Below the pieces are notes generated by a model. The model was not told the DNA's origin and made no database searches. It worked only from the letters and a program-made list of their open reading frames with translations. Made by a program: the position numbers and the translations under genes. Shown here one piece after another: positions 9,174-18,628 of a DNA stretch of 64,000 bases; position 1 is the first letter of the stretch; the number at the start of each line of letters is the position of its first letter. Origin of the DNA: JAAYAY01 sp963674575 (GTDB lineage Bacteria; Planctomycetota; Planctomycetia; Pirellulales; Thermoguttaceae); contig CAXXQT010000002.1 of NCBI GenBank assembly GCA_963674575.2, forward strand, positions 868,001 to 932,000, read 5' to 3'.

Positions 9174-9488
9174 TGAGGGCCCGTTGTCGGCGTAACCAGC
9201 TAAGGAGCAATTGCGAGCAGTCCACACTTACAGTGAGAAGTAGAAACGGTAACGAAATGAAACGGACACCGCACAGCACAGCCGTCCCGCGGCCTTTGTG
9301 GACAATGCCAAGCCGCTCTCGAAGTAGGGCCGATCCACGCAAGAGCCTATCAAAAGAACAGAAATCGGGCTGAGTCCAGACGAACGAGCCGCAGGAAATC
9401 ACTCGCTGCCTGTTGCCGCCGGTTGCCAATGGATGTGGGCGATCATCAGTTTGTTGGGGCCGATGATCCTACCGGAGGTTTCGAACCG
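9174..9488. other. Intergenic region between convergent genes
   Basis: 315 bases between the 3' ends of the sulfatase and the alginate-lyase-family gene. I see no convincing gene, stable terminator hairpin with a T-run, or repeat. Confidence 0.4.
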
Positions 9489-10640
9489 TCAATGATTGGC
9501 GGGCTGACCCGCGTGCATCAGGGTGCCCCACGAAGCATGGGAACTCTGCCATCGCTCCGGGCGGATCTTCTCGATCACCTGCGATGTGAATGGCATCTCC
9601 ATCCCCATTCGGTCGTGATAGTGGTGGTAGACTCGTTCGTAGATACTGCTGAAACGGCCCCGGGACTTGTCCGAGATGTTCGGGTAATGGTATCGGGCCT
9701 TGTGGCTGCGATACGCCTTGTACGGCACCTCGTGACCCAGGTTGTACCTCGCCGTGTATTCGAATCCCAAGGCAAGCCGGTTGTCGAGTGTTCCGTAGAG
9801 GTTGACGCCCTGCTTCCAGGCAATCTCGGCTGCGCATCCGAGATAGCCAAGCCCCATCTGCGTGTGGCCTTGATCGCGACCGCTCTCCTGGCACTCGCCG
9901 AATTCGTTGAAGTACTTGCCGATCGCTCCGTTGCCCTCGCCGCCGGTGTAGTAGTCCACTGCACGCTGGAACATGGGTCGATCGTTCAGGAACACGCCCA
10001 TTGCCAGCATGGTTTGGATCATGGCGGCGTCCCAGTTGCCGTTCGCTGTCGGGTAGAAGTCCTTGATGGTGTCATAGAACACCTCTCGGAGCAGGCGTCC
10101 GAAGCGTTCTTGATCCGGTTCGGTCCACCCCGCGTCCGTGTGCCGGATGATCTCCGCAGCATTGGCGAACGTGATTCCCGCCATACCGGCGAGCAGCCTG
10201 GCGTCGTGGCCGCCGATCGACTTGAGCGTGTCGGCGTAGGCATTGAGGATCTCGATGGTCTTGTCCGCGTGGGCCTGTTTGCCCGTGACGTACCACTGGA
10301 TCGCGTGGGAGTAGGCCGCGGCGCCGTCGCGCATCAGGCTGGTGCCGCCGATATCAGGCCTGTTGTAGGGGCCCCTCACGACGTTCGCGACCGGGTTGGG
10401 ATCCCAATCCAGTTCTGAAATTCCGTGATGGCAGAGTTCCTCCCAGGCGGACTTGCATGGCTCCTCGCCCTCGGCGACCTTGCGCTTGACGAAATCCAGT
10501 TCGGCGCGGCTGTGCAGGATTCCCGGATGTGTGAACGGCTTCTCGTCAGCGCGGCACTTTGCCAAGGATCCGACAAGCGTGGCGATGAAGTAGATCGCAA
10601 ATGCAAACAGCGGTATCGATGGGGCTCTGAACACTCTCAT
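9489..10640 (-). CDS. Alginate-lyase-family (PF05426-type) secreted protein
   Basis: 383 residues from the ATG at 10640, preferred over an upstream start because a signal peptide begins there (FAIYFIATLVGSLAKCRA). Landmarks of the alpha/alpha-toroid alginate lyase fold are HPGILHSRAELDFVKRKV near the N-terminus, SHAIQWYVTGK, NGNWDAAMIQTMLAMGVFLN, and ECQESGRDQGHTQMGLG, the region around the active cleft. Characterised relatives cleave mannuronate or guluronate linkages, but many bacterial members have unknown uronic-acid substrates. Length is normal for a single-domain member. It is the downstream member of a minus-strand group with the GHL15-like gene (177 bases upstream). Confidence 0.8.
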   Translation of the reverse strand: MRVFRAPSIPLFAFAIYFIATLVGSLAKCRADEKPFTHPGILHSRAELDFVKRKVAEGEEPCKSAWEELCHHGISELDWDPNPVANVVRGPYNRPDIGGTSLMRDGAAAYSHAIQWYVTGKQAHADKTIEILNAYADTLKSIGGHDARLLAGMAGITFANAAEIIRHTDAGWTEPDQERFGRLLREVFYDTIKDFYPTANGNWDAAMIQTMLAMGVFLNDRPMFQRAVDYYTGGEGNGAIGKYFNEFGECQESGRDQGHTQMGLGYLGCAAEIAWKQGVNLYGTLDNRLALGFEYTARYNLGHEVPYKAYRSHKARYHYPNISDKSRGRFSSIYERVYHHYHDRMGMEMPFTSQVIEKIRPERWQSSHASWGTLMHAGQPANH

Positions 10641-10817
10641 GTTGTTGTTTACTCCCTCCAAACTCCGTCGCACTGACCAACAACAAAACGCTCGCCAGGC
10701 AAGCGTTCGAAAGCGAGTGTAGGCGAGTCGCGGGGTCCCAACCGACTGCGACAGAGGGCTGCGAGTCAAGTGTGGGCATTCTTGATAGTTCCAAACAAAC
10801 GGTTATCGACGTAGGAG

Positions 10818-12062
10818 TCATTGCCAAGTGATCTTGGCCTGTTGGCTTTCCGTATTGACCCATACACTGGCGTGCTCGAATTCGCGAGTGAATTCCCAGC
10901 CTTCCGGAGTGATTCGCTGAAATGGGCCCTTCGGAGCCCCCAGCGGCCTCTGCAGTTCAGGGTACTCCTGCAGAGATCCGGATGAGAGTGTCCAGCCCCA
11001 CCCATACTGGAAGTACGAATAGGGTTGCGCGCCGATCAGGAAACAGGCAAGGTAGTATTCCAATCGCTTCTTGGCCAAGGCCGCCATTTCCGCAGATCGC
11101 CCGCGTCTGGATCGCGACTTGTCCTGCCGCTGGTTTGCGTTGCGGTCGTGTTCGACACCAATTCGAAAGACCGAGATCTTTCCCGCCTTGGCAATTCGCA
11201 ACATATCTTCCCAGTCTTGAAGCAGACTCTCTTTGGTCAGGAGGTTTTCGCTGTAGTGCTCGAACATGTTGGCGTCGATAACGGGAAACACATGTCTGGC
11301 AATTGTCTGGTTGGCGTTGTTGGCGAGCAGGATCTTGTCCGGTCCCATCTTCCTCTTCAACGCGGCCATCATTTCCCCCATCGCCTGTTGCACTTCCTGG
11401 CTCTTACCCGGCCGGAGCCAAGCGAATCCGTGCATTTGATCGATGAAAGCTCCGTCACAGCCCGTGTCGGCGACAGCATGAGCAACGGTATCAACCCACC
11501 ACTGGCGCATTTGCGGGTTTAGCACGTCGAAGCAGAAGATATTGCGACGATGAGCGAGCTCGCCTGTTTCAGGATCGACCAGGAGGAGTGCCTTCAACGC
11601 CGGATATCGGTCGATTTTATCGCGAGTGAACGGCTGGTTGTAAGAGGTGAACGGCCAGGCATAAGCCGAGTTGAAGTAGAACAGGACCTTGATGTCGGGC
11701 TTGATCTTCTTGAAGGCCGCCGCTTCGTGCTTGGCGCCCAGTTCCGCGGCGCCAAGCATCTTGAGGCCGTGAGATTTCTCGATACAGAGAAAGCCCGTTC
11801 GTGCCGCGATGGACCGGACTTCCTCGGGCTGCAATGTCCGCTCGGTGTCGCCAAACATGAAATACTGCGGCGTCACGTCCCAGCTAAACCGTGGATAGTA
11901 GTCTTGGGCCACGAAGGCGGTCCCATCGCTGACCAAGAGCGGACAGGTCGCGGGCGAGTCTGCCGAATCCTCCGCGTCGACGGGGAAAGCACATGCCGCC
12001 CAGCCCAGAAGCAGGAACATCCGCAAGAACGCGGACTGGCGTTTGTTGTTCTTCATGGTCAT
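10818..12062 (-). CDS. GHL15-like putative glycoside hydrolase, copy 1
   Basis: About 414 residues with a signal peptide (FLRMFLLLGWAACAFPVDA). A TIM-barrel-like body shows PDIKVLFYFNSAYAW, a central FDVLNPQMRQWWVDTVAHAVADTGCDGAFIDQMHGF and GPDKILLANNAN. The pattern of an 'on strand 4: D-G-x-F-x-D' residue pair and a C-terminal EFEHASVWVN strand matches hypothetical glycosyl hydrolase family 15 (GHL15) proteins, for which no activity is settled. A paralogue lies at 18629-19759 and shares the PLGAPKG and REFEHASV segments. The start could be either of two ATGs (12062 or 12056); neither has a clear ribosome site. It follows a sulfatase by 47 bases. Confidence 0.62.
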   Translation of the reverse strand: MTMKNNKRQSAFLRMFLLLGWAACAFPVDAEDSADSPATCPLLVSDGTAFVAQDYYPRFSWDVTPQYFMFGDTERTLQPEEVRSIAARTGFLCIEKSHGLKMLGAAELGAKHEAAAFKKIKPDIKVLFYFNSAYAWPFTSYNQPFTRDKIDRYPALKALLLVDPETGELAHRRNIFCFDVLNPQMRQWWVDTVAHAVADTGCDGAFIDQMHGFAWLRPGKSQEVQQAMGEMMAALKRKMGPDKILLANNANQTIARHVFPVIDANMFEHYSENLLTKESLLQDWEDMLRIAKAGKISVFRIGVEHDRNANQRQDKSRSRRGRSAEMAALAKKRLEYYLACFLIGAQPYSYFQYGWGWTLSSGSLQEYPELQRPLGAPKGPFQRITPEGWEFTREFEHASVWVNTESQQAKITWQ

Positions 12063-12109
12063 CGTACCAAGTGGGGTCTTGTTCGCCGCTTCCCGATTCG
12101 GTGGTGAGG

Positions 12110-13582
12110 TTACTGGGGCGTCCACGGCTGGGGCCCGTCCCCCTTAGGCTGGAGAAACTTCGCGTCCACGTCTTTGTACCATGCATGAAGCCGCGACCGC
12201 ATCTGAGCCACCCTTTCGGGATCGCGATCGGCGATATCGTGTCGTTCTCCGGCGTCGTCGGCTAGATCGTAGAGATGCGTTCGGCCATCCTCATATCGTT
12301 CGATCAACTTGTACTTGCCCTCGCGGATCGCGCCTCCAGGAATCCCGCCCTGGTTGCTGTAGTGCGGGTAGTGCCAAAACAGAGACTGGCGGTTGAGTGA
12401 TCCTCCCTCCAAGGCAGGTCGCAGGTCAATCCCGTCGATTTGGTGGCGCACCGTCACGCCCGCCGCCGCGGCCACCGTGGGGAACAGATCGATTGAGCAA
12501 ATCACTTGATTGCTGACCGAACCGGCCTTGGTCACGCCCGGATAACGAATGATCCACGGTTCGCGAATTCCGCCTTCATAGAGCCAACCTTTGCCGCCGC
12601 GAAGCGGCAGGTTGCTGGTGGGAGATCCCTCCGACGTCGACAAGCCGCCGTTGTCGGATGTGAAGATGACGATGGTGTTGTCGGACAAGCCGGAATCCTC
12701 AATCTGGCGCAGGACCTTCCCCACGGCCTCGTCCATGGCCTCGACCATGGCGGCGTACACGGCATGTTTCTGCAACACCCGCACCTGGCGCTTCGCGTCC
12801 CCGAACACTTGTTCTTCATCTGCGAACTCGACGCCCGTGATGCCATCTGCTTTGGCCTTGTACTTCTCCACAAGGTCGGGGCGCCCCATCAGCGGTGTGT
12901 GTACCGAATAGAAGGAAAGGTAAGCCAGGAAAGGCCGATCCTTGTTCTGGGCAATGAACCGTGCGGTCTCGCGTGCCAGCCGGTCCGGAAGGTGCGTGTC
13001 TTCGGGATTGTCTGCCATTTGCGGGTTGTCGAAAGGCGGAAAGTACTTGTTTCCCGTGTAGGGTCCGCCTCGAAAGTACCCGCCGATATTCACATCGAAG
13101 CCACGGTTCTGGGGAAAGTACGGTTCGGAAGGTCCGAGGTGCCATTTTCCGGCAAAGAAGGTAGCGTACCCACGCGTCTTCAAGGCCTGCGCGATCGTGA
13201 TTTCGTCCAGGGGCATCTTGTCGTTGAGCGGGGCGGGGGCGAACTTTCCCCGACGCTTTCCGGAAAAGAAGTTCGTCGCATCGACTCGCGTCGGGTACTT
13301 GCCCGTCATCAGACTGTAGCGAGTCGGCGAACAGACCGGGTTAGCAGCGTAACCATCGGTGAACCGCATGCCCGAGCTTGCCAGGCGATTGATGTTCGGA
13401 GTTTCGTAGAAGCAGTCCGGATTGTTGGCTCCAATATCCATATAGCCCAGGTCGTCGACAAGAAGTACCACGACGTTGGGGGGGCGGCTTTCAGCCGCGT
13501 ATGCGTCGCAACCGTGCGTCAGGACACAAATCCCCAACGCGCATTTCCAAAGAACTGTCGCAATTTCGATTTTGTTCATCAT
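12110..13582 (-). CDS. Secreted sulfatase (S1 formylglycine family)
   Basis: 490 residues with a signal peptide to about residue 30. VVVLLVDDLGYMDIG (37-51) supplies metal ligands and CSPTR (84-88) holds the formylglycine Cys84. GKWHLG, HTPLMGRPDLV and TSDNGG are further S1 signatures. It resembles the S1_14/S1_16-type exo-sulfatases common in Planctomycetes. It removes sulfate from sugar units in the periplasm, allowing neighbouring glycosidases to act; the sugar is not predictable here. It is the first gene of the group running down to the alginate-lyase-family gene. The upstream 566 bases should contain its promoter. Confidence 0.92.
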   Translation of the reverse strand: MMNKIEIATVLWKCALGICVLTHGCDAYAAESRPPNVVVLLVDDLGYMDIGANNPDCFYETPNINRLASSGMRFTDGYAANPVCSPTRYSLMTGKYPTRVDATNFFSGKRRGKFAPAPLNDKMPLDEITIAQALKTRGYATFFAGKWHLGPSEPYFPQNRGFDVNIGGYFRGGPYTGNKYFPPFDNPQMADNPEDTHLPDRLARETARFIAQNKDRPFLAYLSFYSVHTPLMGRPDLVEKYKAKADGITGVEFADEEQVFGDAKRQVRVLQKHAVYAAMVEAMDEAVGKVLRQIEDSGLSDNTIVIFTSDNGGLSTSEGSPTSNLPLRGGKGWLYEGGIREPWIIRYPGVTKAGSVSNQVICSIDLFPTVAAAAGVTVRHQIDGIDLRPALEGGSLNRQSLFWHYPHYSNQGGIPGGAIREGKYKLIERYEDGRTHLYDLADDAGERHDIADRDPERVAQMRSRLHAWYKDVDAKFLQPKGDGPQPWTPQ

Positions 13583-14148
13583 CTGCCTTTCGGTTGGATC
13601 GTTTCCTGGCTGCCAAGCAACTCGATGCCCGTGATATCGCCGTGGAGCGCTCCAGTCATTGAACCTGCTTTTGCCCTGTTATGGTGAGTCGGTCTCGAAA
13701 TGCGCACCATGAACAGACTGTACCATTCGGCGAGCACGATTTGCATCCCGGATATACAGAATGCTGAGTCGAATTGCCGAAAATCAGGCCGTTCTGCCAT
13801 GATGACGCTGTATGTCCTTCTCACGGAAGGTTTTATGGCTCAAACACTATTCATGGTTGCGAGGCGAATGTCTCCCCCCAATCCCAACGAGGGAGCCCGC
13901 GAATGCCTCCGAATAGACGATTGGTCGTTATTCAGCACGCGAAAATCCATCAGATTGCCCCCGTCGATATCCGGTAGACGATGAACGAGTATACCCATGT
14001 TGATGAGAAGGAGCAGGCGGCGGCGATTGAACGGCTGCCGGGGTTGGCAAAGCTCCGAGACGGAGATGCGGCGTAGCGCTGGCGAGCGGTCCACAAGACG
14101 ATCTTCGGTCTCGCGAACGGGATCCTCACCTGCCGTTGTCGCATTGGT
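13583..14148. other. 566-base intergenic region, presumed promoter side of the sulfatase
   Basis: Separates two minus-strand genes and is the only large gap in the run of minus-strand carbohydrate genes. Apart from a possible integrase remnant on the plus strand (13981-14076) I recognise no gene, and no clear palindrome like those at 6589 or 31182. Confidence 0.4.
13981..14076 (+). pseudogene. Possible tyrosine-recombinase C-terminal remnant
   Basis: The frame reads MNEYTHVDEKEQAAAIERLP and ends at TAG. The pattern Y-T-H-V-(D/E)-x-x-x-Q-A-A-A-I-x-x-L-P is the usual tail just after the catalytic Tyr of phage/integron-type integrases. In the same frame TAG closes it two codons upstream, and no other integrase motif (R...HxxR) is near. 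If real, it is a relic of an old integration next to the catabolic cluster. Confidence 0.35.
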
Positions 14149-17115
14149 CTACGGCCGGGGCTGAAGCGATTCGAACACCGCGTCAAAGACAGGTTTGGCG
14201 TTGCGTTGGCGGTCGAACAACAGAGGATAGTTGACGCGTTTCCACGGAAAATCGTTGAGCCAGCTTTGGCCGTCGTGCAGATTCCAGAAGGAGACTCGAA
14301 CGATGATGTCGCGGTTCTCATCGAACAGCTTGAAAAGTTCCACGTACTGGGCGGTCTGCTTCTGCTGAATGTCTTCCGGGAGGCCGTCCTTGTACGGGTC
14401 GTACGTTGCCAGCTCTTCCCGATACTTCCCGCCATCCGCCCACCAGCGTCCGCGGGTGACGACGTCGATATCGAGTTCTGAAACAGCGACCTTAACTCCA
14501 AGTTTTCGGAGGTCTGCAAACGTTTCACGAAGTTGCGGGATCGAATCACCGCCAAGCTCGAAATGACCCTGCATGCCGTAGGCGTCGACGGGGGCGCCCC
14601 GCCTTTTCAGTTCCGTCAGCAGTTCGATCAGCTTCTTTCGCTTGCCGGGCTTGTGGCAATTGTAGTCGTTGTAGATCAGCAGCGCATCTGGATCGTTGGC
14701 GCGAGCCGCCTGAAACGCGGTGACGATGAAGTCGATACCCGTCGTGCGGGAGTAGACGGAGTCTCTCAGCAGATCGCCTTCGCCGTCTCCGATCGCTTCG
14801 TTCACGACGTCCCACATGGTTGCCACATCGGCGTATCGCCGAACAACCGTTGCGACATGTGTTTCTATGCGGCGCAACATGGTATCGCGAGTTACCGGTT
14901 TGCCCTTTTCTCGCATCATCCACGGATCTGTACGGTCATCCTTGGCCCACACGAGGCAGTGCCCGACAATCTCGAGGTTATTGACGCGAGCAAAGTTTGC
15001 AAAACGATCAGCGGTCTCAAAGCTCCACTCGTTTTCAGCAGGATGGACGCTTTGCGGTTTCATGCAGTTCTCTGGCGTGAGGATCTCGAAATGGCGTTTA
15101 GTCAACTCAGCGTTGTCCGGATCCAACAGCACGTGCTGCCCGACGCCAACGCCGATTTTGAAGCGATCGCCGACGGCCGTTTTCAAAGAGCGGCGGTCGC
15201 GCGGACAGTCGGTGGATTTGGCCGCTCGTTGCACGAAAGTCCCCGTGGTCCAACGCAAATCGCGGAATTGTGGAGCAGTTCCCTTCCAGGCCTTTCCAAC
15301 TCGTTTCAATTTACCCTCGCTGCCGCGTTTTGGCTTCAAGCGTTCAGCCGGAGTGAGTTTGAGCCGCGTGATGCCCCTCCAGCTGGCCAGTGGTTCCCCG
15401 TTGATATCGTGAAAGTCTTGCGGCTGCAGGAGAACGGTCTGCCACTCGTTGCCGCCGGTCAATGGCACTTCTGCCGCGTCGTCGTCGATCAAGACGACCA
15501 GCGTGTTCGGTTGTTTGGCGAGGACGTCGATTGCAAGCGAGGCGCCCTCGGGGGCCGCGTAGGTGTCGTCGCCGATCTTATGGGTGCTGCGAGCCCATTC
15601 TTCAGGTTTGTAGGTGAACCACTCCTTTTCCCAGTCACCTTGGAACGATTCGATCAACCGCGAAGGTTTTCGCGTGGCTCGCGAACCGGCCGCCGCCAGT
15701 TCGGCCGGAGTTGCCACTTGCAGCAGGGAGGAGACATTGAATGACTGGGCCGTGTAGATTCCGTAGTAGTAGCCGGCTCCGGAAACGGAGTCGTCGAGCG
15801 GGTAGGTGATGTTGGCGTAGACCCACAGCGGCTTCTTGATGTCTGCCAGTGGCAATTTGGCCATCCAGCCCTTGTCCGTTTCGGCTACCTTGGCGTAATG
15901 CCAGACGCGATGTTTGATTTCTTCCATGTCCTCCGGCTCATCGCCGACTTTGCCGTGCTGTGTGAAGAAGACGTCGACCGATAGGATGGGGCCCGAGCGA
16001 TCCGGCTGAACGCGAAGCCTGGGCACGCCGTCGTCGGTGTTCAGCGCAAGTGTTGTTTCCGGTGTCTGCGGAAAGGAAAACGAGTTTTTCAGATGCTGAT
16101 CCATCCACAGCATCGTGGCGACTTCGTACGGCGGAGTATCCTGGTGGTTGTGGTGCGGTGAACAGGTGACGCGCCACTGATCCGTGTTGATCTCAGCGAT
16201 TGCCTTCGGGAGGTCGCGAATGTGCCCGTGAAAATCGTTCGACGGGCTGAGGAATACGATGGGGCAAGTGATCTTCTTCAGGCTGACGTCGTCACCGAGC
16301 GTTGCGCGATAGATCGCGCTGTTGTTGTGACGATCGCTGATGCCCCCGCAGGATGGCGCCGCGGCCTTGACACGCGGATCCGCGGCCGTCATGACCGTCA
16401 GCTTGCCCCCCATCGAATGACCGTAGACTCCAAGCCTGTCGGCGTCGACTTCCGGTTGCCGTTCCAGGAAAGTGAGGGCCCGGCGAGCACCCAGGGCGCA
16501 AAGGAACCAGCCGCTGTTGCGGGGCGATTCGACATCGTCGAGAGTCCATGACGCCGCCTTGGCGCTGGGAAAGACGTTGCCAGGATTTCTGCCAGGAGCG
16601 TGATAGCCGTCGACGGCCCCCCAGTCTGTGGTCACTCTGTAGTTGGGATCGTCCGTCTTTCCCTCCCAAAACAGCTTCACTTCGGCGGGAGTGACGCGAT
16701 AGTCGGGCGCACTGATCCGGCCGGCCCAGGCAAGGGAGATGGTCGCGTACCCGCGTTTGGCGTTCGCCAGGCACGCCCTGTAATCCGCGTACTGGCCGCC
16801 TCCGTGAATCTGAACCAGTCCCGGCAGGTTGCGCTGGCCTTTGGGGTAGCCGTAGACGGCCGCCATCATTGCCTTCCGGCCCTTGAAGACGCCGATGCGG
16901 TATCGCAGCACCTGCAATACGACGCCGTTTTCTTCCCACTCTTCCAGCACCTCGATCTCCAGGGGTTCGGCACGGGGATCAAAGCCGGCCCACATTTGAT
17001 CGAAGTTCTGGGGGGCCTGTCCATTCTTGAGTGCCGGGAGGGTTTCGCCGTCCCGACCGACGGCGAGTGACGTCCCAGCCACAAGGAGTATCAGGAGGGA
17101 TCTTACGAGGTGCAT
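14149..17115 (-). CDS. Fusion of acetyl-xylan-esterase-like alpha/beta hydrolase and GH10 endo-xylanase
   Basis: 988 residues with a signal peptide (LLILLVAGTSLA). The N-terminal ~350 residues are an alpha/beta hydrolase: oxyanion region HGGGQYADYRA at ~104 and nucleophile elbow GHSMGG with Ser234, as in acetyl-xylan esterase/dienelactone-hydrolase relatives. A linker of ~290 residues, partly beta-rich, follows. Residues ~650-985 are GH10: the acid/base lies in MWDVVNEA (E773), the nucleophile in VAVSELDID (E880), with YNDYN and FWNLHDGQSWL also present. One secreted polypeptide could therefore deacetylate and cleave xylan-like backbones. It is the last gene of the ten-gene minus-strand run, 83 bases after a sulfatase. 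Confidence 0.88.
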   Translation of the reverse strand: MHLVRSLLILLVAGTSLAVGRDGETLPALKNGQAPQNFDQMWAGFDPRAEPLEIEVLEEWEENGVVLQVLRYRIGVFKGRKAMMAAVYGYPKGQRNLPGLVQIHGGGQYADYRACLANAKRGYATISLAWAGRISAPDYRVTPAEVKLFWEGKTDDPNYRVTTDWGAVDGYHAPGRNPGNVFPSAKAASWTLDDVESPRNSGWFLCALGARRALTFLERQPEVDADRLGVYGHSMGGKLTVMTAADPRVKAAAPSCGGISDRHNNSAIYRATLGDDVSLKKITCPIVFLSPSNDFHGHIRDLPKAIAEINTDQWRVTCSPHHNHQDTPPYEVATMLWMDQHLKNSFSFPQTPETTLALNTDDGVPRLRVQPDRSGPILSVDVFFTQHGKVGDEPEDMEEIKHRVWHYAKVAETDKGWMAKLPLADIKKPLWVYANITYPLDDSVSGAGYYYGIYTAQSFNVSSLLQVATPAELAAAGSRATRKPSRLIESFQGDWEKEWFTYKPEEWARSTHKIGDDTYAAPEGASLAIDVLAKQPNTLVVLIDDDAAEVPLTGGNEWQTVLLQPQDFHDINGEPLASWRGITRLKLTPAERLKPKRGSEGKLKRVGKAWKGTAPQFRDLRWTTGTFVQRAAKSTDCPRDRRSLKTAVGDRFKIGVGVGQHVLLDPDNAELTKRHFEILTPENCMKPQSVHPAENEWSFETADRFANFARVNNLEIVGHCLVWAKDDRTDPWMMREKGKPVTRDTMLRRIETHVATVVRRYADVATMWDVVNEAIGDGEGDLLRDSVYSRTTGIDFIVTAFQAARANDPDALLIYNDYNCHKPGKRKKLIELLTELKRRGAPVDAYGMQGHFELGGDSIPQLRETFADLRKLGVKVAVSELDIDVVTRGRWWADGGKYREELATYDPYKDGLPEDIQQKQTAQYVELFKLFDENRDIIVRVSFWNLHDGQSWLNDFPWKRVNYPLLFDRQRNAKPVFDAVFESLQPRP

Positions 17116-17198
17116 TTCCCATCATCCTTTGCCGTTCGACGGCGGAGGCAGTGCGAGGAATTGGGGATTCCGCAAAAAGGGGGGCGAGCGTCACCTCA

Positions 17199-18581
17199 CT
17201 ATCGCTTTCGTTCGATCGAGAAGACGTTGCCCGTCGGTTTCGCGGGTAGGGTCGCTTTCCAAGCGTCGATCTTGTCTATCAACAGCTTCGCGACGTCCGG
17301 TTTCTCTTCCTTCAAGTCGTCGCTTTCGTACGGATCTGCGACGATGTCGTAGAGTTCCACGTAACTGGCGTCTTTGTTGGCGAGCAGCTTCCAGTTCTGG
17401 TCCACGATGGCATAGGATACCCAATGATAGGGTTGACGCTCGTCAGGAGGCCAGCGAGCGCCGATTTTCCAGAAGAGCGGTTTCTCGCGTATGGCCTTGC
17501 CTTTGCCCATGAGTGCCGCCAACTGGCTCACACCATCGGGCGAGTACGACTGTGGCAGCGCTACGCCGGCCACTTCACAAAACGTCGGCAGCAGGTCGAC
17601 CGCGGAAATGAGGGAAGTGTTGTCCACCTTGCCGGCCGCGATCTTTCCCGGCCAACGGGCAATGAATGGAACACAGATCCCGCCCTGGAAGAGGGAGGCC
17701 TTGTAGCCCTTCCTGCCGCCGGTGATTCCTCGCGAGGCGCCGATTCCGTAGCCTGCTCCGGTTGCCGTGTCGTGCATCAGCGCGAGCTCCGTCGGTCGAG
17801 CCGCCCGGGCCGGTCCGTTGTCCGAACTGAAGACGACCAGCGTGTTGTCGGTCAGTTGCAGACGATCCAGCGTGTCCAGCACTTCTCCGATCCGGTCGTC
17901 GGCATGAGACAGGACGGAGGCATAGATATTGTCACGCTCCTCCAACTCCCGAAAACGCCAGCGGTACTTGGGCAGCGTATGAAAGGGAGTGTGAGGCTCG
18001 TGGATCCATAGGTTCACGAAGAAGGGGTTCGCTTCGCGGCGGCTCTTCTCGATGAAGGCGCAGGCGTGGCGTGCGTCTTCGTGAACGGGCATCTGTTCCC
18101 CGGCGCAATTGAACGCGCCGTAGGTGTCGAAGCCGGACTCGCCTGGCAGAGGTGAGTCGGGGATCATGTTGTTCGAAAGATGCCACTTCCCAAAATGAGC
18201 GGTGGCGTAGCCGCTTTGCTGGAGAAATCGCGACAAGAGTGGAACGTTGGGGGCGAGCCAGTCCGGCATGTTTCGTTTGGCGTTGCTGGGCGCCCAGGCA
18301 AAATGGCCGTCGATATTGTAGCGAGCCGGGAAGTGGCCGGTCATCACGGCGGTTCGGCTGGGCGAACAGACTCCGCTTGCCACGGTGAAGCGATGGAAGT
18401 CGGTTCCCTCGGCCGCCAGGCGATCGATGTTGGGCGTCTTCACGTAGGGATGCCCATGGCAACTCAAATCCCCCCAGCCCCAATCGTCAGCGAAGATAAA
18501 AAGGATGTTGGGTCGCTCGTCCGCGAACGCGACGGTATTCAGCAGCAAGAGAATCAGGAAAGGCAGTCCGGTTCGAATCAT
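17199..18581 (-). CDS. Secreted sulfatase (S1 formylglycine family)
   Basis: 460 residues from the ATG at 18581. The frame stays open upstream, but that part only shadows the preceding gene, and the signal peptide (IRTGLPFLILLLLNTVAFA) starts here. FIFADDWGWGDLS (residues 28-40) and CSPSR (72-76, Cys72) are the metal-binding and formylglycine sites, with HFGKWHLS and SSDNGPA further on. It is similar in layout to S1_15/S1_16-type enzymes. It lies 47 bases downstream of the second GHL15-like gene and 83 bases upstream of the esterase-xylanase, so it should be made together with both and act on the same sulfated glycan. Confidence 0.92.
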   Translation of the reverse strand: MIRTGLPFLILLLLNTVAFADERPNILFIFADDWGWGDLSCHGHPYVKTPNIDRLAAEGTDFHRFTVASGVCSPSRTAVMTGHFPARYNIDGHFAWAPSNAKRNMPDWLAPNVPLLSRFLQQSGYATAHFGKWHLSNNMIPDSPLPGESGFDTYGAFNCAGEQMPVHEDARHACAFIEKSRREANPFFVNLWIHEPHTPFHTLPKYRWRFRELEERDNIYASVLSHADDRIGEVLDTLDRLQLTDNTLVVFSSDNGPARAARPTELALMHDTATGAGYGIGASRGITGGRKGYKASLFQGGICVPFIARWPGKIAAGKVDNTSLISAVDLLPTFCEVAGVALPQSYSPDGVSQLAALMGKGKAIREKPLFWKIGARWPPDERQPYHWVSYAIVDQNWKLLANKDASYVELYDIVADPYESDDLKEEKPDVAKLLIDKIDAWKATLPAKPTGNVFSIERKR

Positions 18582-18628
18582 GAGAGCTCTCGTCTTCGTT
18601 TCGTGTTCGGCTTGTCGACGACGCGCGG

